This document shows positions 19,368 to 29,062 of a stretch of 64,000 bases of DNA, piece after piece. Source of the DNA: Pseudoalteromonas rubra (GTDB taxonomy: Bacteria > Pseudomonadota > Gammaproteobacteria > Enterobacterales > Alteromonadaceae). Position 1 is the first letter of the stretch, and each line of letters opens with the position of its first letter. A program made the translations under genes and the position numbers. Location of the stretch: positions 3,603,501-3,667,500 of the forward strand of contig NZ_CP013611.1 in the NCBI RefSeq assembly GCF_001482385.1, given 5' to 3'. The notes below the pieces were generated by a model. That model saw only the letters and a list, made by a program, of their open reading frames with translations, searched no databases and was not told where the DNA came from.

Positions 19368-20564
19368 ATGAGAGCAGCGGCATTTTTCAGCCAGCTTCAG
19401 CAACAGATTGAAGAAGTAAAAGCTGAGGGTTTATACAAGAAAGAGCGTGTGATCACTTCTCAGCAGCAAGCAGAAATTGCAGTATCAACTGGCGAAAGTG
19501 TTATTAACTTCTGTGCCAATAACTATCTTGGTCTGGCTAATCACCCGGATTTGATTGCGGCTGCTCAGGGTGGCCTGGATGAGCACGGTTTTGGTGTCGC
19601 GTCCGTGCGCTTTATCTGTGGTACTCAGGATATCCATAAAACACTGGAAGCCAAAGTCAGTGAGTTCCTGCAAACTGAAGATACCATCTTGTACTCTTCT
19701 TGTTTTGATGCCAATGCAGGCTTGTTCGAAACCATTTTAGGCCCTGAAGATGCCATTATCTCGGATTCACTGAATCACGCATCTATCATTGATGGTGTGC
19801 GTCTGTGTAAAGCGAAACGTTTCCGTTATGCCAATAATGATATGGCAGATCTTGAGAAGCAGCTGATTGCTGCTGATGAAGCCGGCGTGAAAACTAAACT
19901 GATTGCGACCGACGGTGTGTTCTCAATGGACGGGGTGATTTGTAACCTGTCTGAGCTGTGCGATCTGGCAGACAAATACGATGCGTTGGTTATGGTTGAT
20001 GATTCGCACGCAGTCGGTTTTGTGGGCGAAAATGGCCGTGGTACGCCAGAGTACTGTGGCGTGATGGATCGCGTTGACATCATTACGGGTACTTTGGGTA
20101 AAGCGTTGGGCGGTGCATCAGGCGGTTATACCTCAGGTAAAAAAGAAATTGTTGAGTGGCTGCGTCAGCGTTCGCGTCCTTATTTGTTCTCAAATTCACT
20201 TGCCCCGTCTATCGTGACTGCGTCAATCAAAGTACTGGATATGATGAAAGAAGGTGAGGCACTGCGTAATAAGCTATGGGAAAATGCTGCACACTTCCGC
20301 AGTAAAATGGAAGCGGCAGGTTTTACCTGCGCCGGTAAAGACCATGCGATCATTCCTGTCATGCTAGGCGATGCGAAAGTGGCCTCTGATATGGCGGACC
20401 GCTTATTAGCTGAAGGTATTTATGTGATCGGCTTCTCATACCCGGTTGTGCCTAAAGGTCAGGCCCGTATCCGTACTCAGATCTCTGCGGCGCATACCAC
20501 AGAGCAGCTGGACAAGGCAATTGATGCCTTTATTCGAATTGGTAAAGAACTGGGCGTGATTTAA
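19368..20564 (+). CDS. kbl: Glycine C-acetyltransferase (2-amino-3-ketobutyrate CoA ligase)
   Basis: Second step of threonine degradation: 2-amino-3-ketobutyrate + CoA to glycine + acetyl-CoA. 398 residues, identical in length to E. coli Kbl. PLP-dependent alpha-oxoamine synthase fold with [49 protein letters not shown] and the Schiff-base Lys in [16 protein letters not shown] (Lys245). GGAG precedes the ATG. tdh follows after 73 bases, and the product of Tdh is the substrate of Kbl. Confidence 0.97.
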   Translation: MRAAAFFSQLQQQIEEVKAEGLYKKERVITSQQQAEIAVSTGESVINFCANNYLGLANHPDLIAAAQGGLDEHGFGVASVRFICGTQDIHKTLEAKVSEFLQTEDTILYSSCFDANAGLFETILGPEDAIISDSLNHASIIDGVRLCKAKRFRYANNDMADLEKQLIAADEAGVKTKLIATDGVFSMDGVICNLSELCDLADKYDALVMVDDSHAVGFVGENGRGTPEYCGVMDRVDIITGTLGKALGGASGGYTSGKKEIVEWLRQRSRPYLFSNSLAPSIVTASIKVLDMMKEGEALRNKLWENAAHFRSKMEAAGFTCAGKDHAIIPVMLGDAKVASDMADRLLAEGIYVIGFSYPVVPKGQARIRTQISAAHTTEQLDKAIDAFIRIGKELGVI

Positions 20565-20595
20565 TCACTGCCCCACAGGCTGTGAGCGATTTTTA

Positions 20596-20616
20596 ACGCA
20601 AGCTGATGGCTTGCGT
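20596..20616 (+). repeat. Intercistronic hairpin between kbl and tdh
   Basis: ACGCAAGC (20596-20603) pairs perfectly with GCTTGCGT (20609-20616) around TGATG. GTTTC follows, too poor for a full terminator. It may attenuate or protect the kbl transcript ahead of tdh. Confidence 0.5.
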
Positions 20617-20637
20617 GTTTCTAATGAGTGAAAACAC

Positions 20638-21663
20638 ATGAAAGCACTATCCAAGTTAAAAGCAGAAGAAGGGATTTGGATGACGGATGCGCCCAAACCG
20701 GAAGTTGGGCATAACGATCTGCTGATCAAAATCCGTAAAACCGCTATTTGCGGTACTGATGTACACATTTATAAATGGGATGAATGGGCGCAAAACACCA
20801 TTCCAACACCTATGGTCGTTGGACACGAATATGTCGGTGAAGTTGTCGATATGGGCCAGGAAGTACGTGGCTTTGATATTGGCGATCGCGTGTCTGGTGA
20901 AGGTCACATTACCTGTGGCCATTGTCGTAACTGTCGTGCTGGTCGTGTACATTTGTGTCGCAACACCATTGGTGTGGGTGTCAATCGTGAAGGGTCGTTT
21001 GCAGAATACCTTGTGATCCCTGCATACAACGCGTTTAAGATCCCGGATAACATCTCTGATGACCTAGCATCTATTTTTGACCCGTTTGGTAATGCTGTAC
21101 ATACTGCTTTGTCTTTTGACCTGGTGGGTGAAGATGTTCTGATCACAGGTGCAGGCCCAATCGGCATTATGGCCGCCGCTGTTGCCAAGCATGTGGGCGC
21201 ACGTCATGTTGTGATCACCGACGTGAATGAATACCGCCTGGAGCTGGCTCGTAAAATGGGTGCAACGCGCGCTGTAAACGTGGCCGAAGAGCAACTTGAA
21301 GACGTGATGACTGAGTTAGGCATGACAGAAGGGTTTGATATCGGCCTGGAAATGTCGGGTGTGCCTGTGGCGTTCAATAGTATGCTAAACAACATGAACC
21401 ATGGCGGTAAAATTGCCATGCTGGGTATTCCACCAAGCGACATGGCTGTTGACTGGAATCAGGTGATCTTCAAAGGGTTAGTGATCAAAGGTATTTATGG
21501 TCGCGAGATGTTTGAAACCTGGTACAAAATGGCGAGTCTGATCCAGTCGGGTCTGAATTTAGACCCGATCATTACGCACCAGTTCCATATTGATGAGTTC
21601 CAACAGGGCTTTGATACGATGATCTCTGGTCAATCGGGTAAAGTGATCTTAAACTGGGATTAA
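20638..21663 (+). CDS. tdh: L-threonine 3-dehydrogenase
   Basis: Oxidises threonine to 2-amino-3-ketobutyrate with NAD+. Zinc-dependent medium-chain dehydrogenase, 341 residues as in E. coli. Catalytic zinc Cys in [27 protein letters not shown] with His/Glu, structural zinc cysteines in [18 protein letters not shown], and a Rossmann motif [17 protein letters not shown]. Lies directly after kbl; a strong terminator follows. Confidence 0.97.
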   Translation: MKALSKLKAEEGIWMTDAPKPEVGHNDLLIKIRKTAICGTDVHIYKWDEWAQNTIPTPMVVGHEYVGEVVDMGQEVRGFDIGDRVSGEGHITCGHCRNCRAGRVHLCRNTIGVGVNREGSFAEYLVIPAYNAFKIPDNISDDLASIFDPFGNAVHTALSFDLVGEDVLITGAGPIGIMAAAVAKHVGARHVVITDVNEYRLELARKMGATRAVNVAEEQLEDVMTELGMTEGFDIGLEMSGVPVAFNSMLNNMNHGGKIAMLGIPPSDMAVDWNQVIFKGLVIKGIYGREMFETWYKMASLIQSGLNLDPIITHQFHIDEFQQGFDTMISGQSGKVILNWD

Positions 21664-21683
21664 GGTCTACATGATCCTGTTTT

Positions 21684-21723
21684 AAAACACCTCGGGTCCG
21701 TGACCATTAACGAGGTGTTTTTT
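21684..21723 (+). terminator. Intrinsic terminator after tdh
   Basis: AAAACACCTCG (21684-21694) pairs with CGAGGTGTTTT (21711-21721) across a 16-base loop, with the T-run continuing to 21723. It lies 20 bases after the tdh stop. Confidence 0.8.
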
Positions 21724-21750
21724 GTGTCTGCTTATTAATTAGAGAGTATT

Positions 21751-22068
21751 ATGAGTTTTAAACATATTTCAGTCGCCCAAACCAAAGAAATGCTGGCGCA
21801 TTCTGAGCTGGTCATTGCAGATATCCGTGATGCTAACTCGTTTGCGCAAGGGCACATTCCGGGGGCGGAGCATTTGTCGAATGATAACCTGGGACACTTT
21901 TTACAGGAAAAAGAGTTTGAACATCCAATTATTGTGGTGTGCTATCACGGGATCAGCTCTCAAGGTGCTGCGAATTACCTGGTTGAGCAAGGGTTTGAAG
22001 AAGTATACAGCATGGATGGTGGTTTCACTCAGTGGGCGCAAGAACTCCCGGATAGTGTGGCAAAATGA
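21751..22068 (+). CDS. glpE: Thiosulfate sulfurtransferase GlpE (rhodanese)
   Basis: Single-domain rhodanese of 105 residues that moves sulfane sulfur from thiosulfate to cyanide or thiols in the cytoplasm. The active-site loop is CYHGISSQGAA with the catalytic Cys, preceded by ADIRDANSFAQGHIPGA and followed by YSMDGGFTQWAQ, as in E. coli GlpE. It overlaps glpG by 4 bases. No glpR or glpD is present, so the name reflects family rather than glycerol metabolism. Confidence 0.95.
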   Translation: MSFKHISVAQTKEMLAHSELVIADIRDANSFAQGHIPGAEHLSNDNLGHFLQEKEFEHPIIVVCYHGISSQGAANYLVEQGFEEVYSMDGGFTQWAQELPDSVAK

Positions 22069-22886
22069 AACTGCTAGGCTCCCACGATAACCCGCGTGCG
22101 GTTCAGGGAGTCGCTGACTATCTGAAAACCCATCATATCGAGTGTCGGGTGACCAGTGAAGATGGGCAGCAGGTTTCTGTGTGGGTTGCTGAGCAACATT
22201 GGCTTCAGGCCAATGAGATCTGGCAGGAATTTGTCACAGATCCTTATCAGGATAAGTATCTGGCAGCATCCTGGCAACTTTCACCAAAAGAGTCTCCGCT
22301 TGTCTATCAGGGTGTCAAACTGAACCTATGGCAGCGTTTTACCCAGCTTAGCTGGATGCTCAAAGCCGTTTTTATTCTCTCTTTGGGGATATTCGTGAGC
22401 TTCTTTGTGTATGGCGTTGAGCCGGTCTTTAACACTTTGCAATTTGACCCTCATACCCCCTGGCGTTGGATCACCCCCGCTTTTTTGCATTTTGGCCTGT
22501 TACATTTGGTTTTTAATTTGTCCTGGTGGATTTATCTGGGCAATATGATTGAGCGTCGCCTGGGTAATTGGGTGCTCTGGACTGTCTTTGTGGCCGGTGC
22601 ATTGCTGAGCAATTGGATGCAGTATCTGTTAGCCGACGCAAACTTTGGTGGCCTCAGTGGTGTGGTTTATGCCCTGCTTGGTTTTTGCTGGATCCACTCT
22701 GTTAAGCATCCACAGTCACCGCCTCTGATAGGAACCCCTGTCGTTGGTTTTATGTTGATCTGGATGGTGTTAGGCTTTACAGACGTACTATTTGTTAATA
22801 TGGCGAACTGGGCGCACTTGTTTGGCTTATTGGCTGGTATGAGTGTCGCTATGCTGCTGCGTGTAGGCGGTTCGGAACAGGTTTAA
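22065..22886 (+). CDS. glpG: Rhomboid intramembrane serine protease GlpG
   Basis: 273 residues. The N-terminal cytoplasmic domain (1 to about 75) precedes six membrane helices. The catalytic dyad is Ser198 in GGLSGVVYALLGF and His251 in NWAHLFGLLAG; oxyanion-hole partners His147 and Asn151 are in LHLVFNLSWW. These correspond to E. coli GlpG Ser201, His254, His150 and Asn154. It cleaves transmembrane substrates within the inner membrane. Coupled to glpE. Confidence 0.96.
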   Translation: MKLLGSHDNPRAVQGVADYLKTHHIECRVTSEDGQQVSVWVAEQHWLQANEIWQEFVTDPYQDKYLAASWQLSPKESPLVYQGVKLNLWQRFTQLSWMLKAVFILSLGIFVSFFVYGVEPVFNTLQFDPHTPWRWITPAFLHFGLLHLVFNLSWWIYLGNMIERRLGNWVLWTVFVAGALLSNWMQYLLADANFGGLSGVVYALLGFCWIHSVKHPQSPPLIGTPVVGFMLIWMVLGFTDVLFVNMANWAHLFGLLAGMSVAMLLRVGGSEQV

Positions 22887-22911
22887 CGCGAGGCGATTGA
22901 CCTTCGCGACA

Positions 22912-23307
22912 TTAATGGTACAAATACTTGGTGAACAGCACTTCTCGGATGATTTCTTGTCCGGTTTCTTCTTTGAGGAGTGTTTTTAACTTTTCTGCAC
23001 AGCGTTGGCGTATTTCTTCACGCCCTGTTAAAGATTTGATGGCTTCTTCTGGTTCTTTACTCAGGATTTGCACGATGGCATCCCGTAATAGGGGAGTGTG
23101 GTGCTCAACAACGGCGATGTTGCTGACATCATCAAGCATTAAATCTACCGTTACCCGGACGTAGCCGAGTTTTTTATTAGACTGCCCTATATAGTTGGTA
23201 ATGATGTCAGGCTCAAATCCAAAGTAGCCGACGGTTGATTCAGCGCGTGAGTTTGTACTCACACAAACCAACAAAAACGCCATCAACGCGATACAGATCC
23301 GATTCAT
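22912..23307 (-). CDS. FliL-related secreted protein
   Basis: 131 residues with a cleavable signal peptide (MNRICIALMAFLLVCVSTNSRA). The mature part resembles the FliL C-terminal domain: LGYVRVTVDLMLDDVSNIAVVEHHTPLLRDAIVQIL and EEIRQRCAEKLKTLLKEETG followed by IREVLFTKYLYH. FliL is a stator-associated flagellar protein with a membrane helix; here the helix is replaced by a signal peptide and no other flagellar gene is in view. It could be a FliL paralogue that acts at the motor, or something else. Convergent with glpG. Confidence 0.75.
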   Translation of the reverse strand: MNRICIALMAFLLVCVSTNSRAESTVGYFGFEPDIITNYIGQSNKKLGYVRVTVDLMLDDVSNIAVVEHHTPLLRDAIVQILSKEPEEAIKSLTGREEIRQRCAEKLKTLLKEETGQEIIREVLFTKYLYH

Positions 23308-23462
23308 AATAGCCTGAAAATACTTAACTAAATACCAACAATAGGATTAGTTTATACGTAAAATCAGATTATGAACAGCAGTGAGTAAGGGAAAGGTAAA
23401 CTTTTTTGCCGGAGTAAGCTTTGCTATTATGGCGCGGTTATTTCCTGAATTGAATTACTGAC

Positions 23463-23990
23463 TTGTTTAATCTGCCAAATTTATTGCAATCAAGCTGGGA
23501 ACCGCTTACCCGGCATAAGGACATCCCGGACGACCTGCGCACATTGTTATGCGAAACTGGCTCTCTGACAGCCTTACTGCGTTCACAGTGTCGTATACTA
23601 CATGTCGAGGTACTCAGTGAGCAGATGCGTCAGCTTGATGGGGAAGTACAAGCGATTCTAAATTGCGATAGCGCCTTGTGTCGCGAAGTCGTGCTATATT
23701 GTGATGATATTCCCGTGGTTTACGGCCAGAGTTGGATACCTGATAGTGCCAATGCGCTGGGCTTAGATAACATTGGCAATACCCCGTTAGGTGAGCGTTT
23801 GTTTGACCAACAAGCATGGCAAAGAGGCAACATTGAGGTTGCGACAATGGAGCAACAGATGCTCCCCTCATTTTTCCCGGCCAAAGAGAAATTATACAGT
23901 GAGCCTTGTTTTGCAAGACGGAGCGTTTTTACGCGCCAAACTTGCAAGGTACTGGTGTGCGAAATCTTCCTGAATGGAGTTAAGGTATGA
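23463..23990 (+). CDS. ubiC: Chorismate lyase UbiC
   Basis: Cleaves chorismate to 4-hydroxybenzoate and pyruvate, committing to ubiquinone. 175 residues with family features: [20 protein letters not shown] at the N-terminus, [21 protein letters not shown] (containing the conserved Arg-type contact region) and LGERLFDQ, plus a late ARRSVFT stretch. The start appears to be TTG at 23463 without a clear ribosome-binding site. It overlaps ubiA by 4 bases, and UbiA uses its product. Confidence 0.92.
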   Translation: MFNLPNLLQSSWEPLTRHKDIPDDLRTLLCETGSLTALLRSQCRILHVEVLSEQMRQLDGEVQAILNCDSALCREVVLYCDDIPVVYGQSWIPDSANALGLDNIGNTPLGERLFDQQAWQRGNIEVATMEQQMLPSFFPAKEKLYSEPCFARRSVFTRQTCKVLVCEIFLNGVKV

Positions 23991-24853
23991 AGCTATCGCG
24001 GCTGCGAGCAGACCACATAAACGAATATAAGCAGCTAATGCGTGTCGAAAAGCCCATTGGTACTTTACTGCTGATGTGGCCGACACTTTGGAGTTTGTGG
24101 ATAGCGTCGGGCGGTATACCTCAGTGGCATTTGTTGCTCATATTTGCACTGGGCACCTTTATGATGCGCAGTGCCGGTTGTGTGATTAATGATTTTGCTG
24201 ATCGCAAGGTTGATGGTGCAGTAAAAAGAACGGCGCAACGGCCACTTGCCAGAGGCGCTGTCAGTGAAGGTGAAGCACTTTCTTTGTTCTTATTGTTGGT
24301 CGGTGCCTCTTTTGTGCTGGTATTGATGCTCAACTGGCAAACCATCTTATTGTCATTTGGCGCGCTTGCGCTGGCCAGTGTTTACCCCTTTATGAAGCGC
24401 TACACCAATTTGCCCCAGGTGGTTCTTGGGGCTGCGTTTAGCTGGGGAATACCCATGGCGTTTATGGCTGTTCAGGAAACGGTTCCAGCCATTGCCTGGG
24501 TGTTATTTATTGCTAACTTGCTCTGGACGGTTGCTTACGACACTAAATACGCCATGGTTGATAAGGACGATGACCTTGTCGTGGGTATTAAGTCCACCGC
24601 TATCTTATTCGGGCGTTGGGACCGACATGTCATTGCTGTCCTCAATCTGGCATTTTTAGGTTGTATGGCCTGGGTTGCAACGCAGGTTACCCTGTCTGTG
24701 TGGTTCTGGTGTGGTTTTGTGGTCGCCGGGATGTGGCTGGCTAAGCTGCAATGGCAGATCAATGACAGAAGCAGAGAGAAGTGTTTTCAGGCATTTTTGA
24801 GCAATAATTATGTTGGGCTAGCGATGTTTGTCGGAGTGGTTGTTGGTATCTGA
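23987..24853 (+). CDS. ubiA: 4-hydroxybenzoate octaprenyltransferase UbiA
   Basis: Integral membrane prenyltransferase attaching the polyprenyl chain to 4-hydroxybenzoate. 288 residues, eight or nine membrane helices. Two Asp-rich Mg2+/diphosphate motifs: [15 protein letters not shown] and [39 protein letters not shown] at the N-terminus is typical. Translationally coupled to ubiC. The 195 bases after it, up to the LysR gene, contain an isolated imperfect hairpin but no gene I can support. Confidence 0.96.
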   Translation: MKLSRLRADHINEYKQLMRVEKPIGTLLLMWPTLWSLWIASGGIPQWHLLLIFALGTFMMRSAGCVINDFADRKVDGAVKRTAQRPLARGAVSEGEALSLFLLLVGASFVLVLMLNWQTILLSFGALALASVYPFMKRYTNLPQVVLGAAFSWGIPMAFMAVQETVPAIAWVLFIANLLWTVAYDTKYAMVDKDDDLVVGIKSTAILFGRWDRHVIAVLNLAFLGCMAWVATQVTLSVWFWCGFVVAGMWLAKLQWQINDRSREKCFQAFLSNNYVGLAMFVGVVVGI

Positions 24854-25048
24854 CGGGCATTCTCACTTACATTAACTCAGAGGCTTGTACGCTATTCGCC
24901 GTGGCTTTTTGACGGGAAAAGTGAGGGTGAGCGAATTTTTTTGACTCTATTACCGCGGGTTTATACTTAAAAAACCCGAACAGAATACCTAAAACTCGCT
25001 CTAAACTCCCATTTAAGCAAACAGGATAAAAACCTAGTTAGCTAACCA

Positions 25049-25954
25049 TTAACTATTTACCGCTGTGGCAACGGCGTTTTTCTGTGCTGTTTGTTCAATT
25101 AATGACAACAAGTTACTGACGTGTGAACCGCTGCCTAGTTGGTGGCTGGTCTGCACGACAATTTGCTCATGACTAGCGTCCTTGTTAGTCTTCAGTAAGA
25201 TCAGTTCCGGGTCTTGTGCGATAACCTTAGAATGTTCAATGCTTGCAATGGCAAAGCTCTGGCTATTCTTCAGTCCGTCAATCACCTGGCTGATATTACC
25301 TATTTTGACATTGGTTGATTTGTTAAGCCCTTCAACCGCCTCATTTAGCATGTTCTGTACCTGCTTAGACTGAGAGAAACAGCCGTACATTGGGTACTGA
25401 GCAAGCTCACTGCGACGAATACTGTCTTGTGTTGCCAGTGGGTGTTGTTTAGCAACAAACAAAACAAGTTGGTCGGGCAGATGGATATCACTCACTAAGC
25501 TGGTTGCAGACTCAAGATAAACACTGATATCTATTTCACCAAGCTGTAGCTTGCGAAGCAGATCGTGTTCATTCAAAAGTTGCATCTCAACTTTGACGTT
25601 AGGGAAATCCGCCAAAAACTGTCCACATGACGTTGGCACTATGCTACTGGCTTGCGCAGTGTAACCAACAACAACACGCTGTTGATCACGACCAAACAGG
25701 CTTTGTTTGATAGTGTTTCTGGTTATGTCTAATTCCGATAAGGTCGACTTACAATAATTCAGAAAAAGTTCGCCCTGTTCGGTCAGTTTGACGGAGCGGG
25801 TAGATCGTTTGACAAGTTCACAGCCAATTTCATCTTCCAGTGTCTGAATGCTTCTGGTGAGTGCGGAAGTACTGATATTGGTTTGTTCTGCGGCTTGCCT
25901 AAAGTGGCGTAAATTGCCTAAAGCAACGAATTGCTCGAGTTGTTCAAATCTCAT
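25049..25954 (-). CDS. LysR family transcriptional regulator
   Basis: 301 residues. N-terminal winged helix-turn-helix (MRFEQLEQFVALGNLRHFRQAAEQTNIS then LTRSIQTLEDEIGCELVKRS), followed by the LysR substrate-binding domain (VVVGYTAQASSIVPTSCGQF onward). The ligand is not predictable. It is transcribed alone; the 109-base gap upstream separates it from the HD-GYP gene, whose 3' end faces it on the same strand. LysR proteins usually regulate a divergent neighbour, but none is adjacent here, so the target is unknown. Confidence 0.9.
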   Translation of the reverse strand: MRFEQLEQFVALGNLRHFRQAAEQTNISTSALTRSIQTLEDEIGCELVKRSTRSVKLTEQGELFLNYCKSTLSELDITRNTIKQSLFGRDQQRVVVGYTAQASSIVPTSCGQFLADFPNVKVEMQLLNEHDLLRKLQLGEIDISVYLESATSLVSDIHLPDQLVLFVAKQHPLATQDSIRRSELAQYPMYGCFSQSKQVQNMLNEAVEGLNKSTNVKIGNISQVIDGLKNSQSFAIASIEHSKVIAQDPELILLKTNKDASHEQIVVQTSHQLGSGSHVSNLLSLIEQTAQKNAVATAVNS

Positions 25955-26063
25955 GTGAAATTCCTTTTATTTCAACAAAAATGCAATGACAACGTTGATT
26001 CCCTAATACTAATACAGTTTAGAGAAACATCCAAGTGATTTTTTTACATTTCGCTTACAAAAA

Positions 26064-27590
26064 TTAGTCTGGGTACTGATCGCGTATTGCGAGGAATTGT
26101 TCCAGATTTTCTACAAACAGATCAACCAGTTTGGGATCAAATTGTTGGCCACGCTGGGATTTTATCTCTGTCAGAATTTTTTCAAGTTTCCAAACCGGCT
26201 TGTAACAACGAACACTCCCCAATGCATCGAACACATCAGCAAGCGCTGTAATTCTTCCGGCTACGTCTATTTGTTCACCTTTGAGCCCTTGCGGGTATCC
26301 GCTACCGTCCCACTTTTCGTGGTGTTGGTGTGCGATAATTGCGCCGCATTGCAAAATATCATTTGTTGAGTTTTTTAGTATTTCATAACCCTGTTGGGCA
26401 TGAGTCTTCATTATTGCCCATTCATCGTCATTCAGTTTTCCTGGTTTATTGAGAATGACATCTGGGATGCTAATTTTGCCAATGTCGTGCAATGGTGACG
26501 CCAGTTTAATAATTTCGGCTCTATAATCGTTCAATCCGTACAATTTAGCCAGTAATAAACTGTAATGTGCCACACGCTTAACATGTGATCCTGTTTCCTT
26601 AGAGCGTTTCTCTACGGCTTCGCCGAGTATATAAGACAGCTCTTTTTGTGACTCTTTCATTGTTTCTCTGAGATTCAGATTATCGTATGCCAGCGCGATG
26701 TTGTTAGCGAAGAAGGCGAGCAGCTGACAATCTGTGGGCTGTAACAGACCTTTTTTACTCACGTATAACATCGTTTCCAGACCAGCCTGGCTAGTAAAGT
26801 AACCGACGTACTCGTGGTCGGACTTACTGGATGTTTTACGATTGTGTGTTTCTATAAAGCGACTTTTCACTTTATCCGGTAAGGCGGTTTGTTCTGGCTC
26901 AATGCCAGCACCAGACGCGGCAAGCAATTGAAACTCGGCTCCTGCGCCATTTTGTTTATTCACCGCTGCTGCACAGTAGATATCGGAATCCGTGAGACCC
27001 ATCACATCGGCAACATGCGATAGGATAGTCGAGGCAAAGTCCTGAACGTTATTACATTTTAGAAAACTTGAAGAGGCATCAATAATTCGCTCAAGTCCTC
27101 GTTTGTGGCGTTCGATTGTCTGAATATCTCGGTGGGAACGCAGAGCCGAGTAGAGTAAGGTTTTTAATTTGACTGCGGTGAGCTCGGTTTTATTTTTGTA
27201 ATCATTGATATCATAATCACGAATAACCGATTCTTCGGGCGCTTCTCCGGGCTGCCCGGTGCGCAAGATCAGACGAATATCATGATTGGCCATATCGTTG
27301 CGAATGAACTTAATGAGATCGAGCCCTGCGTGGTTGCTTTCCATAACAACGTCAATTAGTCCAACAGATATGGATTCTTCGGAGTTTAGGATATCCATTG
27401 CTTGCTTTGCAGAGTAGGCATGATGAAAACGCAAAGGTTTTTGTTCAAACCTAAAATCAGATAACACCAATTTGGTTACCTGATGGATATCTTCCTCATC
27501 ATCAACCACCAGGATATCCCAGTGGGCTTTATCTACTGTAATTTGCTCATCACCCTTAAGTGGCTCATTTGTAAAGAGAAAACCGCTCAC
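26064..27590 (-). CDS. Response regulator with DUF3369 and HD-GYP domain (c-di-GMP phosphodiesterase)
   Basis: 508 residues in three parts. Residues about 24-150 are a REC receiver (ILVVDDEEDIH; phosphoacceptor Asp80 in GLIDVVME). Residues about 165-310 are a GAF-like DUF3369 domain (LERIIDASSSFLKCNNVQDF). Residues about 320-508 are HD-GYP, with intact HD in SPLHDIGKISIPD (368-369), HHEKWDGSGYP (423-433) and ITALADVFDAL. An intact HD-GYP domain predicts hydrolysis of cyclic di-GMP. No sensor kinase is next to it, so the activating signal is unknown. It is a single transcription unit. Confidence 0.93.
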   Translation of the reverse strand: MSGFLFTNEPLKGDEQITVDKAHWDILVVDDEEDIHQVTKLVLSDFRFEQKPLRFHHAYSAKQAMDILNSEESISVGLIDVVMESNHAGLDLIKFIRNDMANHDIRLILRTGQPGEAPEESVIRDYDINDYKNKTELTAVKLKTLLYSALRSHRDIQTIERHKRGLERIIDASSSFLKCNNVQDFASTILSHVADVMGLTDSDIYCAAAVNKQNGAGAEFQLLAASGAGIEPEQTALPDKVKSRFIETHNRKTSSKSDHEYVGYFTSQAGLETMLYVSKKGLLQPTDCQLLAFFANNIALAYDNLNLRETMKESQKELSYILGEAVEKRSKETGSHVKRVAHYSLLLAKLYGLNDYRAEIIKLASPLHDIGKISIPDVILNKPGKLNDDEWAIMKTHAQQGYEILKNSTNDILQCGAIIAHQHHEKWDGSGYPQGLKGEQIDVAGRITALADVFDALGSVRCYKPVWKLEKILTEIKSQRGQQFDPKLVDLFVENLEQFLAIRDQYPD

Positions 27591-27649
27591 ATAGAACCTC
27601 TGCTTAATGCCTGTTCTCTGTTAGTATAGCCAGCAAAAAAGTGAGTTGC

Positions 27650-28048
27650 TTAATCTTGTATTGGCTTTTTTTCAATATTGTTGAGCTCAATCTCTATGGC
27701 ATCACAAGAAATGTGTATCTCATAGAGTGAGAGCAGCAAAGAAAGTGTGAGGCAGCAGAGGCTGGCACCAAACAAAATGACCCCCAAAAGTGCTACTTCA
27801 ATGAACAGAGCGAACATGGACATGGTACAGAGTAAAAAGGCGATGACGCCCCATACCTGCATCAGGCGGATGAGTTTGATACGCTTTTTGAGGTTATCGA
27901 TTTGTGCAACCACCAGAGGTCTGAGTTGATCGCCTTCTCTGGCGTTTAACTCTCTGATCAGCTGTGCCAAAACTAAGAATCGATTGGTATAGGCCAGTAA
28001 TAACAAAGAGATTGCGGGGAATAGTAGCCCGGGTGTGGTGAGCGTCAT
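27650..28048 (-). CDS. DUF2721 family membrane protein
   Basis: 132 residues. The frame opens at 28174, but ATG 28048 has GGAGTA about 8 bases upstream and gives MTLTTPGLLFPAISLLLLAYTNRF, a membrane helix at the very N-terminus as expected. Two further helices (VWGVIAFLLCTMSMFALF, GVILFGASLCCLTLSLLLSLY) follow a basic loop. The family has no known function. It is divergent from the DUF2007 gene, with 63 bases between the starts. Confidence 0.85.
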   Translation of the reverse strand: MTLTTPGLLFPAISLLLLAYTNRFLVLAQLIRELNAREGDQLRPLVVAQIDNLKKRIKLIRLMQVWGVIAFLLCTMSMFALFIEVALLGVILFGASLCCLTLSLLLSLYEIHISCDAIEIELNNIEKKPIQD

Positions 28049-28111
28049 TTTTGTACTCCGTCTAAGCACGCTACAATAGTGATTATCATAGCAAAATTTT
28101 GGAGTCCAGCG

Positions 28112-28444
28112 ATGAGTAATGCAATGTTTGACTGGACGTGCGTATATCGCACGGATAACCCGTTGGAAGCCCATATTGTACTTGGGTTATTGGCACAGGC
28201 GCGACTTAAAACGCATGTCGAAGGAGAGGCACTGGCAGCTGCCTTGGGAGAGATGCCGTTTGCGCACAATACAATAAAAATATTTGTCTGTGCGATAAAA
28301 GTACCCGAGGCAGAAGAAATCTTGGTAAACTATCAGCAAACTAATTTATCGGAAAACTGGCAGTGCAGCAGCTGCTCTGAACACAATGGTTCGGGGTTTC
28401 AATATTGCTGGCACTGTGGAAAAAGCTATGACGAAGGCAAATAA
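28112..28444 (+). CDS. DUF2007 domain protein with C-terminal zinc ribbon
   Basis: 110 residues. Residues 1 to about 75 (VYRTDNPLEAHIVLGLLAQARLKTHVEGE) are DUF2007, a small alpha/beta domain related to signal-transducing PII-like folds. The C-terminus has [24 protein letters not shown]: two CxxC knuckles that should bind zinc. GGAG lies about 7 bases before ATG 28112. Its last 17 bases overlap the start of the DUF416 gene, implying coupling. Function unknown. Confidence 0.85.
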   Translation: MSNAMFDWTCVYRTDNPLEAHIVLGLLAQARLKTHVEGEALAAALGEMPFAHNTIKIFVCAIKVPEAEEILVNYQQTNLSENWQCSSCSEHNGSGFQYCWHCGKSYDEGK

Positions 28445-29024
28445 CTTTCAGCGCATCAGAGAGCTAAATTATTTACAAAAAGCGGTGCTTGCGGCTGCGA
28501 TTTTAGAACGTATGCTGCCAAATTATGGTTTGTTCAGTGAAGCGACCGGGTTTGGAGATGAGACCACCCTGCGCAGTGCATTGAATGTTTGCTGGGAAAA
28601 AGTGTTGCTGCCGAAAAGCAAAATCAGCTTAGAAAAACAAATTGAGAAAATTGAGCCTAATGTTCCGGAGCTAAAAGACTTCGACATGTTCGGCACCTAT
28701 GCGGCAATTGACGTGGCTACGGCGTTACTCGGCTTTATCCAGGGTGTGATGAGCAAAGAGGAAAGTGAGTTTGTCAATGTGGCCAAAATCTCTCAGGCAA
28801 CTGTGGCCAGGTACATTGAATTCTTACTGATGGCAGAAGACATTGAGCCCGATAATCAACATGTAAGAGAGCATCCATTGATGCAATACGAAATTGAGGT
28901 GCTTGGCGAGCTCATCGATTGTGTTGCACAAATGCCGAGGATTGATAACCAGTCGGTTAAAACGCTTAAGGCACTGGCATTGAGTGACGGCCAGACAAAC
29001 ATTGGTCTGGCAATCGACGCCTGA
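28428..29024 (+). CDS. DUF416 family protein (YjaG-like)
   Basis: 198 residues, cytoplasmic and helical. [44 protein letters not shown] and the C-terminal [12 protein letters not shown] match E. coli YjaG (DUF416). Function unknown. ATG 28428 lies within the last codons of the DUF2007 gene; GGA-rich sequence precedes it. tsaD starts 38 bases later, so these could form one operon. Confidence 0.88.
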   Translation: MTKANNFQRIRELNYLQKAVLAAAILERMLPNYGLFSEATGFGDETTLRSALNVCWEKVLLPKSKISLEKQIEKIEPNVPELKDFDMFGTYAAIDVATALLGFIQGVMSKEESEFVNVAKISQATVARYIEFLLMAEDIEPDNQHVREHPLMQYEIEVLGELIDCVAQMPRIDNQSVKTLKALALSDGQTNIGLAIDA

Positions 29025-29062
29025 ACTTTTTGTCCAAATTTTTAAGTAGTGGAGAAGCAACA

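Noticed and set aside
24940..24978. Promoter-like TTGACT...TATACT and CGGGTTT/AAACCCG hairpin on the plus strand between ubiA and LysR
   Set aside because: Spacing of the hexamers is 15 bases, no plus-strand gene follows, and the hairpin has a 9-base loop without a proper T-tract.
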